From an uncultured Clostridia bacterium (GTDB lineage Bacteria; Bacillota; Clostridia; TANB77; CAG-508), in assembly GCA_934129785.1 (NCBI GenBank), contig CAKOWW010000006.1, forward strand, positions 1 to 64,000: a stretch of DNA of 64,000 nt, read 5' to 3'. Both the position numbers and the translations under genes were made by a program. The notes beneath the pieces are model-generated. The model saw nothing but the letters and a program-made list of their open reading frames with translations. It made no database searches and had not been told where the DNA came from. Below, in pieces: positions 1 to 7,803 of the stretch. The number at the start of each line of letters is the position of its first letter. Positions within the stretch are counted from its first letter, which is position 1.

Positions 1-94
1 TGCCGAACGGCACGATGTGGTGGTGTGAGAGGGAATGAAAATTTTATTTAATAAAATTTTCTACTCTACTCGATTATCTATAGTGTTCCTACTC

Positions 95-253
95 GATTGT
101 CGTTTTATCAAATATAGAGCAATGAAGTAATAAAAGTAAACGGATTTGGAAACATAGTGGTGAAAGAAAAATTGTGTACAAATTTTTTGCACAAATATAG
201 AATATACTCAGAGAAAAAGAAAATTATAAATTATACGAGGAGAGAATAAAATG
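95..253 (+). repeat. Upstream repeat, copy A (partner at 2059-2262)
   Basis: This non-coding stretch shares long blocks with 2059-2262: ATATAGAGCA(A/C)TGAAGTAA, AAAGTAAACGGATTTGGAAA, the CACAAATATAGAATAT block and the terminal GGAGAGAATAAAATG. Copy B carries about 40 extra bases in its middle. In copy B the repeat leads directly into a pilin-leader gene. Here it leads into a 16-codon stub. I infer that this is the leader of an earlier member of the tandem array whose coding part has been lost. Bases 1-94 hold a GC-richer scrap at 1-34 that could be the tail of a gene lying upstream, but no frame is convincing. Confidence 0.75.
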
Positions 254-301
254 ATAGAAACAATAATGTTCTCTTATGACGAAAATGATAAAATTCAGTA
301 A
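251..301 (+). pseudogene. 16-codon stub after repeat copy A
   Basis: An ATG at 251 follows a GGAGAG ribosome binding site in the same position relative to the repeat as the ATG of the gene at 2260. The frame stops after 16 codons at 301 and shows no pilin leader. It is either a remnant of a deleted array member or a meaningless short frame. No function is assigned. Confidence 0.3.
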
Positions 302-391
302 TAGCATAGGTTTCATCCTAGTAATAATTTAGTAAAAATAAAATTTTTACATATTTAAAAGATGATTTGAGGCATTTTTTATTTGCATTTT

Positions 392-579
392 TCCTAAAGT
401 ATCAAACTTTAAGAAAGATTCTCAAAAGTAGTATATCAATAAAGTATGTACAAATCAATACTAACCGACTAAAAAATACTTTTTTTCTTTTTAGAGTTTT
501 TAAAATATAGATTTTTTAAAATCCTTTGATTTTGAACTTTTTATATGATCAAAATAATCCTAAAGTTTGATACTTTAAG
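392..579 (+). promoter_or_regulatory. Pair of inverted 17-bp dyads upstream of pilin-leader gene
   Basis: Site 1 (392-413) and site 2 (558-579) share the core TAAAGTATCAAACTTTA on opposite strands. Each is itself a dyad, TAAAGT-N5-ACTTTA. The same arrangement, two inverted copies 165-180 bp apart, lies before the pilin-leader genes at 41750 and 47213. The enclosed bases also share TATATCAATAAA(G/A)TAT with the 41530-41731 copy. It may be a pair of regulator operators, or the ends of a roughly 190-bp miniature element. Confidence 0.6.
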
Positions 580-663
580 ATTATTTCGGACATAATATAA
601 GCAAATAAATTATTATTAAATTTCAAAAAATAAAATGTAGAAAATGAGAGAGGTATTGAAAAA

Positions 664-1815
664 ATGAAAAATACAAAAGAACTAAAGCAAGGACAAAAAG
701 GCGTTACGTTAATAGCATTGGTAATAAGTGTAATTGTACTTTTAATACTCGCTGGAGTAAGCATTGCAATGCTAACAGGAAATAATGGAATATTAACACA
801 GGCGAAATTAGCAAAGGAAAAAACATCATTAGCAAAGGAAGATGAAGAAAATAAATTAGAAAGAAATAATGATTATATAAATGAACAAACAGGAAATGCA
901 GTACCAGGAAAAATTGTAATTGAAACAAAAAAAGATAATTATGTTGATAGTGAAGGAAATAAAGCAACAATACCAGCAGGTTTTACTGTGTCAAAAATAC
1001 CAGGTGAAGAAAAAGTAGCAGAAGGATTAGTAATATATGATATACCAGAGTCAGAGATAACAAATGTAGATTGGAATACAGCATCAACAAAATATAATCA
1101 ATTTGTATGGATACCAGTAACAAGTGAAGAGGAATATCAAAGGAATTTTACTTATCCTAGTTCTTATTACTATAATGATACATTTATATTTTTAGAAACA
1201 ACACCAAAAGGTTCAACAACTACAGATATAGGATATTTACCATTAGATATACAACCAGAAGTGGATGAGGCAACAAATAATGAAACAGCTGAAAGAAAAA
1301 CAGTGTTAAAATATAATGGATTTTATATAGCGAGATATGAAATGGGAATCGAAAATTCAAAACCAGTAAGCAAACAAAATGCAACTGTATATACAAATAA
1401 AAGTCAAACAGAGTTTAAAACAATAGGAAAAGATATGTATGGAGATAGTAGCAATTATGTAAAAAGTGCAATGTGTTCAGGAATACAATGGGACATGGTA
1501 ATGAAATTTGTAGATGGAAAAATAGATGGTAATGAAAATCCTTATAATGTAAGAACATATAATCCAGCTAGACATACAGGAGGTAAAACAGAATCTGGTA
1601 AGAACTTAGCAGATAAAGTGAAGAACATATATGATCTTGAAGGAAATTGCTATGAATATGTAGCAGAAAAAAATAACACTAGTACTAGCAATCCGTGCGT
1701 TGGTCGTGGTGGCATTTACCACAGTAGCAGCAGCTACATAGCTAGCAGACGCGATTGCTACAGCGGCAGAGGCAACGGCGACGGAACATTCCGTTCAGCA
1801 CTTTATATTAAGTAG
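664..1815 (+). CDS. Pilin-leader surface protein with DGR-type variable C-terminus
   Basis: 383 aa. Residues 14-40 form a class III/type IV prepilin-like leader (KGVTLIALV then a hydrophobic segment), followed by a helical stretch rich in Lys and Glu. This suggests processing by a prepilin peptidase and display outside the membrane; the usual Glu5 is replaced by Ala. The centre and C-terminus resemble the formylglycine-generating-enzyme/C-type lectin fold (VWIPV, then YNGFYIARYE, then NIYDLEGNCYEYV). The last ~45 codons change sharply to NNC/NNT codons and high G+C and end in SALYIK, as expected of a DGR variable region. The first ~300 bp are nearly identical to the gene at 2260, so the two are paralogues with different tails. 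The start at 664 follows GAGAGAGG. The ligand is unknown. Confidence 0.85.
   Translation: MKNTKELKQGQKGVTLIALVISVIVLLILAGVSIAMLTGNNGILTQAKLAKEKTSLAKEDEENKLERNNDYINEQTGNAVPGKIVIETKKDNYVDSEGNKATIPAGFTVSKIPGEEKVAEGLVIYDIPESEITNVDWNTASTKYNQFVWIPVTSEEEYQRNFTYPSSYYYNDTFIFLETTPKGSTTTDIGYLPLDIQPEVDEATNNETAERKTVLKYNGFYIARYEMGIENSKPVSKQNATVYTNKSQTEFKTIGKDMYGDSSNYVKSAMCSGIQWDMVMKFVDGKIDGNENPYNVRTYNPARHTGGKTESGKNLADKVKNIYDLEGNCYEYVAEKNNTSTSNPCVGRGGIYHSSSSYIASRRDCYSGRGNGDGTFRSALYIK
1672..1815 (+). other. Putative DGR variable region 1
   Basis: Codons here are dominated by AGC, TAC, CAC, GGC, GAC and CGC, inside a gene otherwise built from AT-rich codons. This is what adenine-directed mutagenesis of AAC-type template codons produces. 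The frame runs CVGRGG... to ...FRSALYIK and shares its final LYIK and the 3' flank (GTGAA..CCAAAATCAGAACAATA) with the region at 3373-3507. No template repeat or reverse transcriptase is visible in the window. Confidence 0.7.
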
Positions 1816-1898
1816 GACTGAACTTTGTGAAAGCCAAAATCAGAACAATAGTAGGATTTAAAAAAATAGTTAAATATGAATTAAACAATATTAAAGTA

Positions 1899-1920
1899 GC
1901 GCCCTAATGTGGCGTTTTTT
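1899..1920 (+). terminator. Terminator after first variable gene
   Basis: CGCC (1900-1903) pairs with GGCG (1911-1914) and is followed by six T. It is a one-base-deleted version of the perfect hairpin at 3591-3606. In DGRs a short GC-rich hairpin downstream of the variable region can also assist homing, so both roles are possible. Confidence 0.65.
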
Positions 1921-1934
1921 CTTATCTATAATGT

Positions 1935-1965
1935 GCCCAGTATGAACAGCAACATTGAGCTGGGC
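1935..1965 (+). other. GC-rich hairpin between the two variable genes
   Basis: GCCCAG (1935-1940) pairs with CTGGGC (1960-1965) across a 19-base loop, in an otherwise AT-rich gap. The surrounding 1921-2058 bases show no convincing gene. The role is unknown. Confidence 0.4.
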
Positions 1966-2058
1966 GAGTTTTCTATACAAAACAAAGACCTAGTAATTAT
2001 TCAAAACTTATATAGTAAATGTGACAAATATATAAGAGGAAAGTTGTTGTTATTAATT

Positions 2059-2262
2059 GATTGTGGTTTTATAAAATATAGAGCACTGAAGTAAAAAAAC
2101 AACTTAAAAGATGATTTTAATATAAAAAAGAAGGTATAAAAGTAAACGGATTTGGAAAACATAATGGTGGAAGAAAATTCGTGTACAAACTTCTAGCACA
2201 AATATAGAATATGCTCAGAGAAAAAATTATGAATTATAAAAAAATTAGGAGAGAATAAAATG
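2059..2262 (+). repeat. Upstream repeat, copy B
   Basis: Partner of 95-253, described there. This copy is longer and leads straight into the ATG at 2260 with an AGGAGAG ribosome binding site, so it probably carries the promoter and leader of that gene. Confidence 0.75.
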
Positions 2263-3507
2263 GTGAAAACAAAAGAGGAAAGAGGAATTACATTAATTGC
2301 ATTGGTAATAACTGTGATTGTGCTTTTAATACTTGCTGGAGTAAGCATTGCAATGCTAACAGGAAATAATGGAATATTAACACAGGCGAAATTAGCAAAA
2401 GAAAAAACAGAATTAGCAAAGGAAGACGAAGAAAATAAATTAGAAAGAAATAATGATTATATAAATGAACAAACAGGGAATGCAGTACCAGGGAAAGAAG
2501 TAATAGAAACGAAAAAGGATAATTATGTTGATAGTGAAGGAAGTAAAGCAACAATACCAGCAGGTTTCAGCGTAGATGAAAATGAAAATGTAATTTCGAA
2601 AGGACTAGTGGTTCATGGACCAGATAAAGCAAATGGAGATAATGGAGATAATGGAAGCGAATTTGTATGGGTACCAGTACCGGACATAAATAGTATGTCA
2701 CAATGTTCAACAGCTGGTGGAAGTTGTAAATTACAGTTGGAAGATGGAATTTTAAAATGTATAACACATAATAGTACAGATATAGTTGGAAAATTATATG
2801 CAACAGAGTCAGGAGAAAAATTTGGAACAGAAAATAAAACATACAGTGCGGATAGTAGATTAAGAGAACCAGCATATTTGACTAATGGCGATTATGGTGA
2901 TGCATCTAAATTTAATACGATAGGCTTGACACTTTTGGATATGCAAAAGGATTATAGAAGTATGGCAATAAGTGTAGCAAAATATGGTGGATTTTATGTG
3001 GGAAGATATGAAACAAGTTTGAACAATGCTACTTCAAGTGATGCTAATGATGGAGATGTGCAATCAAAATCAGGAGTAATTCCAACATCAGCACATAATG
3101 GTGCAACATCAAGCTGGTATGGATTATACAGCAAACAAAAAGAATATACAGGAAAAAATGGTTCAGTAGAAAGCAGTATGATATGGGGAAGTCAATATGA
3201 TACATTGCTAAATTGGGCGAAAAATGGTGCTGACAAAGATAAAATAACAAATACATCATTTGGAAATAATTCAAGTGGAAGTGTCACAACAACAGGAAAT
3301 AGTAATTATTCAAATGATAGTATAAATAATATTAGAGATTTAGGAGGGAATTTGTTCGAATGGACACTAGAGGCCTATGACACCAACATTCGAGTTCTTC
3401 GTGGAGGCTACTGTGATTATCCCCACTCACCCAGTTGTCGCAGCTACGACGAGCCGAAAGATACCGTCAGCTACTATGGTAGTCGCCTTGCACTTTATAT
3501 TAAATAG
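2260..3507 (+). CDS. Pilin-leader surface protein with DGR-type variable C-terminus
   Basis: 415 aa. The pilin-like leader (RGITLIALVITVIVLLILAG, near residues 8-27) and the following helix are almost the same as in the gene at 664. The middle diverges. The C-terminal half has the C-type-lectin/FGE-like pattern: FVWVPVP, then YGGFYVGRYE, then NIRDLGGNLFEWTLE, then VLRGG and a CRS motif, ending SRLALYIK. This is the layout of known DGR target proteins. The gene likely encodes an anchored or piliated binding protein whose ligand surface can be re-sequenced by a retroelement located elsewhere. Start ATG with AGGAGAG upstream. The ligand is not predictable. Confidence 0.85.
   Translation: MVKTKEERGITLIALVITVIVLLILAGVSIAMLTGNNGILTQAKLAKEKTELAKEDEENKLERNNDYINEQTGNAVPGKEVIETKKDNYVDSEGSKATIPAGFSVDENENVISKGLVVHGPDKANGDNGDNGSEFVWVPVPDINSMSQCSTAGGSCKLQLEDGILKCITHNSTDIVGKLYATESGEKFGTENKTYSADSRLREPAYLTNGDYGDASKFNTIGLTLLDMQKDYRSMAISVAKYGGFYVGRYETSLNNATSSDANDGDVQSKSGVIPTSAHNGATSSWYGLYSKQKEYTGKNGSVESSMIWGSQYDTLLNWAKNGADKDKITNTSFGNNSSGSVTTTGNSNYSNDSINNIRDLGGNLFEWTLEAYDTNIRVLRGGYCDYPHSPSCRSYDEPKDTVSYYGSRLALYIK
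3373..3507 (+). other. Putative DGR variable region 2
   Basis: From about GCCTATGACACC to the stop, codons are mainly NNC/NNT (TAC, GAC, CAC, CGC, AGC, CCC) and the G+C is roughly half, against under a third just upstream. The framework RGG...CR...GSRLALYIK matches C-type-lectin DGR targets. The 3' flank resembles that of variable region 1. Confidence 0.75.
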
Positions 3508-3590
3508 AACTAAATCCTGTGAACCAAAAATCAGAACAATATAAAATTTTGAAAAAATAGTTAAATATAAATTAAACAATATTAACATAG

Positions 3591-3613
3591 CGCCACTAAT
3601 GTGGCGTTTTTTT
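3591..3613 (+). terminator. Terminator after second variable gene
   Basis: Perfect 6-bp stem CGCCAC/GTGGCG with a TAAT loop, followed by seven T. The small loop and GC stem also resemble the hairpins found downstream of DGR variable regions. Confidence 0.85.
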
Positions 3614-3706
3614 CAAAAAAAGACTAAAAAACAATAGAAAGTGGTAAAAAAGACAAAATTTAGCAAAACAACAAAAATAACATAAAATTTTATCAAAAAT
3701 ATACAC

Positions 3707-3734
3707 TTGCAAATTCTGTAAAATAGTATATAAT
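3707..3734 (+). promoter_or_regulatory. Sigma-A-type promoter for rnc
   Basis: TTGCAA (3707-3712), 16-bp spacer, TATAAT (3729-3734). It lies just upstream of rnc and after the preceding terminator. Confidence 0.7.
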
Positions 3735-3806
3735 ATAGAAGATTAGTAAAGAATGCGAAATAACCATATTTATAATCAAATATCAAATCAAAAAAGGAGA
3801 AAAAAG

Positions 3807-4481
3807 TTGAATATAGAAGCAGTAGAAGAAAGTATAGGATATACATTTAAAAATAAAGAATTACTAGAAAACGCATTAAGACACACATCATATGCATATG
3901 AAAACAATGTAAGCAGTAACGAAAAATTAGAATTTTTAGGAGACAGCATATTAGAATTTATATCAAGCAAATATATATATGGAAAATATCCCAAGCTAAA
4001 AGAAGGAGAAATGACTAAAGTTAGAGCAACAGTAGTATGTGAAGCAAGCTTATACAAAGTAGCAAAATTGCATAATTTTAGTGATTTCTTATATTTAGGA
4101 AAATCAGAAATAAAAACAGGAGGAAACAAAAGACCTGCAATATTAGCCGATAGTGTAGAAGCAGTAATAGCAGCAATATATTTAGATGGTGGACTAAAAG
4201 AAGCAGAAAAATTTATAATAGAAAACCTAAAAGACGAAATAGAAATTGCAACAAAACATGTAGGAGACAAAGACTACAAAACAGTATTACAAGAAAAACT
4301 ACAAGTACATGGAGAAGTAAAAATAAAATACGAAATTACAAAAGAATCAGGACCAGACCATGACAAAACCTTTGAAGCACAAGTAAAATGTAATGGAAAA
4401 GTACTAGCAAAAGGAAGTGGAAAAAGCAAAAAAGAAGCACATATGATGGCTGCAAAAAAGGCATTAGAAAATTTTAAATAG
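3807..4481 (+). CDS. rnc: Ribonuclease III
   Basis: Cleaves double-stranded RNA in rRNA maturation and mRNA turnover, acting as a cytoplasmic dimer. The RNase III signature NEKLEFLGDSILEF carries the metal-binding Glu/Asp residues. A second acidic motif (ADSVEAVIAAIYLDGG) follows, and a double-stranded RNA-binding domain fills the C-terminus (KTVLQEKLQ... to SKKEAHMMAAKKAL). I choose the TTG at 3807 (about 224 aa) because AAAGGAG sits 7 bases before it and family similarity begins at IEAVEESIGYTF. An ATG at 3753 in the same frame has no good ribosome binding site. The next gene follows after 17 bp, so they are probably co-transcribed. Confidence 0.93.
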   Translation: MNIEAVEESIGYTFKNKELLENALRHTSYAYENNVSSNEKLEFLGDSILEFISSKYIYGKYPKLKEGEMTKVRATVVCEASLYKVAKLHNFSDFLYLGKSEIKTGGNKRPAILADSVEAVIAAIYLDGGLKEAEKFIIENLKDEIEIATKHVGDKDYKTVLQEKLQVHGEVKIKYEITKESGPDHDKTFEAQVKCNGKVLAKGSGKSKKEAHMMAAKKALENFK

Positions 4482-4498
4482 AAAAGGAAGGTAAATCT

Positions 4499-5542
4499 AT
4501 GAAAAAACAATACATAATACCAATATTTGTACCACATCTAGGTTGCCCAAATGACTGTATATTTTGTAATCAAAAATCTATAAGTGGACAAAAAACAAAT
4601 ATGACAAAAGAAAAAGCAAAAAAAATAATAGATGATTACCTAAAAAGCATGACAGATGAAAATGCACAAATAGAGATAGCTTTTTTTGGTGGAAGTTTTA
4701 CAGCAATTGAAACAGAAAGACAAGAAGAATTATTACAAACAGCATATGAATATGTAAAATCAGGAAAAGTAGAAAGCATTAGAGTTTCAACAAGACCAGA
4801 TTGTATAAACAAAGAAATTCTAAAAAGACTAAAAAAATACAAAGTAAAAACAATAGAATTAGGTGTACAATCAGCAAATGACTATATCCTAAAAAGAGCA
4901 AATAGAGGCCACACATTTGAAGATGTAAAAAAAGCATCAAAATTAATTAGATGGTATGGCTTTAAATTAGGACACCAAATGATGGTAGGTTTACCAGAAA
5001 GCACAAGAATAGATGAAATAAATACAGCAAAATCATTAGTAAAATTAAAGCCAAAAATGATAAGAATATACCCAGTATTAGTAGTAAAAAATACTAAACT
5101 AGAAGAAGAATACAAACAAGGCATATATGAACCACTTTCAGTAGTACAAGCAGTTGAAATTTGCAAAGAAATTGTAAGAATTTTTGCAGACAAAAAAATA
5201 GACATAATAAGAATAGGGCTTCAAAACACAGACGAAATATCAGACCCTCAAAACGAAAAAAGTGAAGTTGTAGCAGGGCCTTATCACCCAGCATTTAGAC
5301 AACTAGTAGAATCAGGAATGTGGTATGATGCAATTGTTGGTAAAATAAAAAAACTAAATGTAAAAGTAAAAAAAGTCCAAGTAACTGTAAATCCAATAGA
5401 TGCCAATAATGTAATAGGGCACAAAAAAGAAAATGTGCAAAAACTAAAAGATACATATGATGTGGACCTAGTATTAAAACAAGACAAAAGCATAAAACAA
5501 GGTAAATCTAAAATAGATATAACTGAAACATATTTAGATTAA
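4499..5542 (+). CDS. Elp3-like radical SAM protein
   Basis: 347 aa. The radical SAM cysteine cluster is CPNDCIFC near residues 16-23, binding a [4Fe-4S] cluster that cleaves S-adenosylmethionine. The rest has the Elp3/coproporphyrinogen-oxidase-like barrel layout: FFGGSFTAI, RPDCINKEIL, ELGVQSANDYIL and HQMMVGLPEST. There is no acetyltransferase domain as in full Elp3, and the substrate is unknown. Its place directly after rnc is common in Clostridia. Ribosome binding site GGAAGG. The stop is followed by a hairpin terminator at 5565. Confidence 0.88.
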   Translation: MKKQYIIPIFVPHLGCPNDCIFCNQKSISGQKTNMTKEKAKKIIDDYLKSMTDENAQIEIAFFGGSFTAIETERQEELLQTAYEYVKSGKVESIRVSTRPDCINKEILKRLKKYKVKTIELGVQSANDYILKRANRGHTFEDVKKASKLIRWYGFKLGHQMMVGLPESTRIDEINTAKSLVKLKPKMIRIYPVLVVKNTKLEEEYKQGIYEPLSVVQAVEICKEIVRIFADKKIDIIRIGLQNTDEISDPQNEKSEVVAGPYHPAFRQLVESGMWYDAIVGKIKKLNVKVKKVQVTVNPIDANNVIGHKKENVQKLKDTYDVDLVLKQDKSIKQGKSKIDITETYLD

Positions 5543-5564
5543 AATTAATATTAAAAGATGATGT

Positions 5565-5610
5565 AATGCACCATATAGACCAATTTAGTCTATGTAGTGC
5601 ATTTGCTTTT
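5565..5610 (+). terminator. Terminator after radical SAM gene
   Basis: AATGCAC (5565-5571) pairs with GTGCATT (5597-5603), extended inward by TAGAC/GTCTA, followed by T-rich sequence. Confidence 0.8.
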
Positions 5611-5668
5611 TATACTTAAAACTGTATAAAAATTCCTAAAAAGCAAACAATAAACAAGGGAGAATACA

Positions 5669-6526
5669 GTGAAAAAAGAAGAAAAAGCAAGTGTTAAAAA
5701 AATTTTAAAAGAAATAATAGGAACAATAGTTGGTTCTTTTACAATGGCAGTAGGAATAGCTTTATTTTTACTACCAAACCAATTATCATCAGGTGGAATT
5801 GCAGGAATAGCAACAATCACATATTATTTATTAAAAATACCAATGGGAACTGTAATAATGTCAATAAATATACCACTGTTCTTATTTTCTGGATACAAAA
5901 TAGGAAAAGCATTTTTTATAAAATCAATAATAGGAACAATATCACTATCATTTTTTATTGACATCTTAGATAAAATAGAACCACTAACAAATGATAGATT
6001 TTTAGCATGTGTATATGGTGGAATTATAATAGGAATAGGAACAGCAATATTATTAAAAGAAAATTCATCAACAGGTGGAAGCGACTTAATTAGTTACATT
6101 GCAAAAAAATACAATCCAACAATACGAACAAGCAATATAATACTTATTATAGATTTTATTATTATTTGCCTAAATATGCTATTTTTTAAAGAAATAGAAA
6201 TAGGGCTATATTCAGCAATAGCAATATATTTAATGGGGAAAATAATAGATATTCTTTTCGAAGGAATTTACTTTACAAAAATGATGATAATAATATCTGA
6301 TAAAAGTGAAGAAATTGCAAAAAATATTGAAAATGAAATAAAAAGAGGAACAACAGGATTATATGGAAAAGGGATGTATACTAACAAAGAAAAGTTGATA
6401 CTAATGTGCGTAGCACCAAGAAAAGATATTGCAAAAATAAAATTGATGGCTAGAAAAATTGATGCTAATAGTTTCATAATAATAACTAATTCTAGAGAAG
6501 TGTTAGGGCAAGGATTTAAAAATTAG
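5669..6526 (+). CDS. YitT family membrane protein
   Basis: 285 aa. About five hydrophobic segments between residues 12 and 190, with the family pattern LLPNQLSSGGIAGIATI and, later, LLKENSSTGGSDLISYI. These are followed by a soluble C-terminal DUF2179-type domain (KRGTTGLYGKGMYTNKEKLILMC...). YitT proteins are conserved inner-membrane proteins of unsettled function, possibly transporters. GTG start at 5669 after AAGGGAG. Transcribed on its own between the terminator at 5565 and a promoter at 6607. Confidence 0.9.
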   Translation: MKKEEKASVKKILKEIIGTIVGSFTMAVGIALFLLPNQLSSGGIAGIATITYYLLKIPMGTVIMSINIPLFLFSGYKIGKAFFIKSIIGTISLSFFIDILDKIEPLTNDRFLACVYGGIIIGIGTAILLKENSSTGGSDLISYIAKKYNPTIRTSNIILIIDFIIICLNMLFFKEIEIGLYSAIAIYLMGKIIDILFEGIYFTKMMIIISDKSEEIAKNIENEIKRGTTGLYGKGMYTNKEKLILMCVAPRKDIAKIKLMARKIDANSFIIITNSREVLGQGFKN

Positions 6527-6535
6527 TTTTTTTGG

Positions 6536-6586
6536 CATTACGAATTTTTGACGTTTTCGTAACTTTTTCGTAACTTTTTCGTAATG
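6536..6586 (+). other. Inverted repeat with three TTTTCGTAA repeats
   Basis: CATTACGAA (6536-6544) and TTCGTAATG (6578-6586) are perfect inverted repeats. The space between contains tandem copies of TTTTTCGTAAC. It may terminate the YitT gene or act as an operator for the promoter 20 bp downstream. Confidence 0.4.
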
Positions 6587-6606
6587 AAAATAACCATATT
6601 TTATAA

Positions 6607-6635
6607 TTGACATAAATATAACTAAATAGTATAAT
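6607..6635 (+). promoter_or_regulatory. Consensus promoter for ogg
   Basis: TTGACA (6607-6612), 17-bp spacer, TATAAT (6630-6635): a perfect sigma-A consensus, 36 bp before the ogg start. Confidence 0.85.
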
Positions 6636-6671
6636 GAAAAAGATAAAAATACTTAAATAGGAAGTAATACT

Positions 6672-7539
6672 ATGAAAACACAAGAATATAAAATTGAAAA
6701 AATTGACTCATTTGAACCAAAAGATATATTTGAATGCGGACAATGTTTTAGATGGACTCAAGAAGAAGATGGCAGTTATACTGGAATTTTTGGGGAAAAC
6801 ATATTAAATGTAAAAAAAGAAAACAGAGCTATAATATTCAAAGGACAATGCAAAAAAGACATTCGGAGAAACAGTGGAAGAATATTTTGATTTAAAAAGA
6901 GACTATAAAAAAATAAAAGAAGAGCTTTCAAAAATTGATGAAAATATGAAAACAAGTATTGAATATGGAAAAGGAATACGAATACTAAATCAAGATTTAT
7001 GGGAAACAATAATATCTTTTATAATCTCAGCGAACAACAATATTCCGAGAATAAAAGGAATAATAGAAAAACTTTCAAAAAAATACGGGAAAGAATTAGA
7101 ATTTGAAGGGAAGAAATACTATACATTTCCAACTCCAAAAGAATTAGAAAATGTTACAGTAGAAGACTATAGAAGCTTAGGGTTAGGATTTAGAGATATA
7201 AGACTATATGAAACAACCAAAATGATTTTAGAAAAAAAGGTAGATTTGCAAGAATTAAGAAAAAATCCAAACACATTTGAAGTAAGAGAAAAACTACTAA
7301 CACTATCAGGAGTAGGACCTAAAGTTGCAGATTGTATTTTACTATTTTCAGACCTAAAAAGATTTGAAGTTTTTCCAATAGATGTTTGGGTAAGAAGAGT
7401 TATGAATGATTTATATATAAGAAATCCAGATGAAACGAAAGTAAGTAAAAAACAAATTGAGAAAATTGCAAATGAAAAGTTTGGCAATTTGGCAGGTTTG
7501 GCACAACAATATTTATTTTATTGGAGAAGAGAAGCTTAA
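6672..7539 (+). CDS. ogg: 8-oxoguanine DNA glycosylase, split by +1 shift at CGG
   Basis: Base-excision repair enzyme removing 8-oxoguanine from DNA. The full product of about 288 aa needs a +1 shift. Frame 1 (from 6672) gives the N-terminal domain with ECGQCFRW and would stop at 6890. Frame 2, resumed at GGA 6865, gives GETVEEYFDLKRDY and the catalytic core. The helix-hairpin-helix LSGVGPKVADC holds the catalytic Lys, and FPIDVWVRR holds the catalytic Asp. Both halves are otherwise intact and colinear with Ogg-type HhH-GPD enzymes. Unshifted translation would yield about 72 aa without active site. Own consensus promoter and a strong terminator downstream. Confidence 0.9.
6864..6866 (+). other. 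CGG +1 recoding site in ogg
   Basis: Codon 65: GAC ATT CGG AGA in frame 1. Homology continues in the +1 frame as ATT (C) GGA GAA ACA, giving D-I-G-E-T. Fourth base A. Confidence 0.85.
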
Positions 7540-7563
7540 GGAAGAAAAACCTTAAGCTTTTTA
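7532..7563 (+). terminator. Terminator of ogg
   Basis: Perfect 10-bp stem AAGCTTAAGG/CCTTAAGCTT (7532-7541, 7550-7559) followed by T-rich sequence; it overlaps the ogg stop. Confidence 0.88.
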
Positions 7564-7580
7564 CATACTTAACTAATCAA

Positions 7581-7701
7581 AAACTTTATTATATATTTTT
7601 ATGCAGTAACAATTCGGGGGGACCGACTTTTATACTGTCTGTTATGGAATTACAGACAGTTAAAAGGTGGGAGTTACAAATAAAAATATATAATAAAGTT
7701 T
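7581..7701. repeat. 121-bp long-hairpin element (MITE or structured RNA)
   Basis: The outer arms 7581-7602 and 7680-7701 are perfect 22-bp inverted repeats (AAACTTTATTATATATTTTT...). Inside lie GTAAC/GTTAC and a second stem, CTTTTA-(T)-ACTGTCTGT with ACAGACAGT-TAAAAG, around a 9-base loop. A G-rich asymmetric stretch (CGGGGGGACCGAC) sits on the left side only. No credible protein is encoded. It looks like a non-autonomous mobile hairpin element or a folded RNA between ogg and addB. Confidence 0.65.
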
Positions 7702-7803
7702 GGTATATTTTTCTAAAAGTTTATGCTATCAAATAATTTAATAAAACTTGCTATTTTTATATATCTAGTATAAAATTTAAGAAGAAAAATATGAAAGGAG
7801 AGT

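Noticed and set aside
1..34. GC-rich start of the window as a DGR variable region end
   Set aside because: It lacks the LYIK-type ending and its frame is unclear, so it is too short to judge.
1909..2094. Open frame of 61 codons between the variable genes
   Set aside because: No convincing ribosome binding site, begins within the terminator T run, and overlaps the repeated leader. No family similarity recognised.
7521..7736. Open frame of 71 codons across the ogg terminator and hairpin element
   Set aside because: It overlaps the ogg end and the inverted repeats; composition is that of the hairpin.
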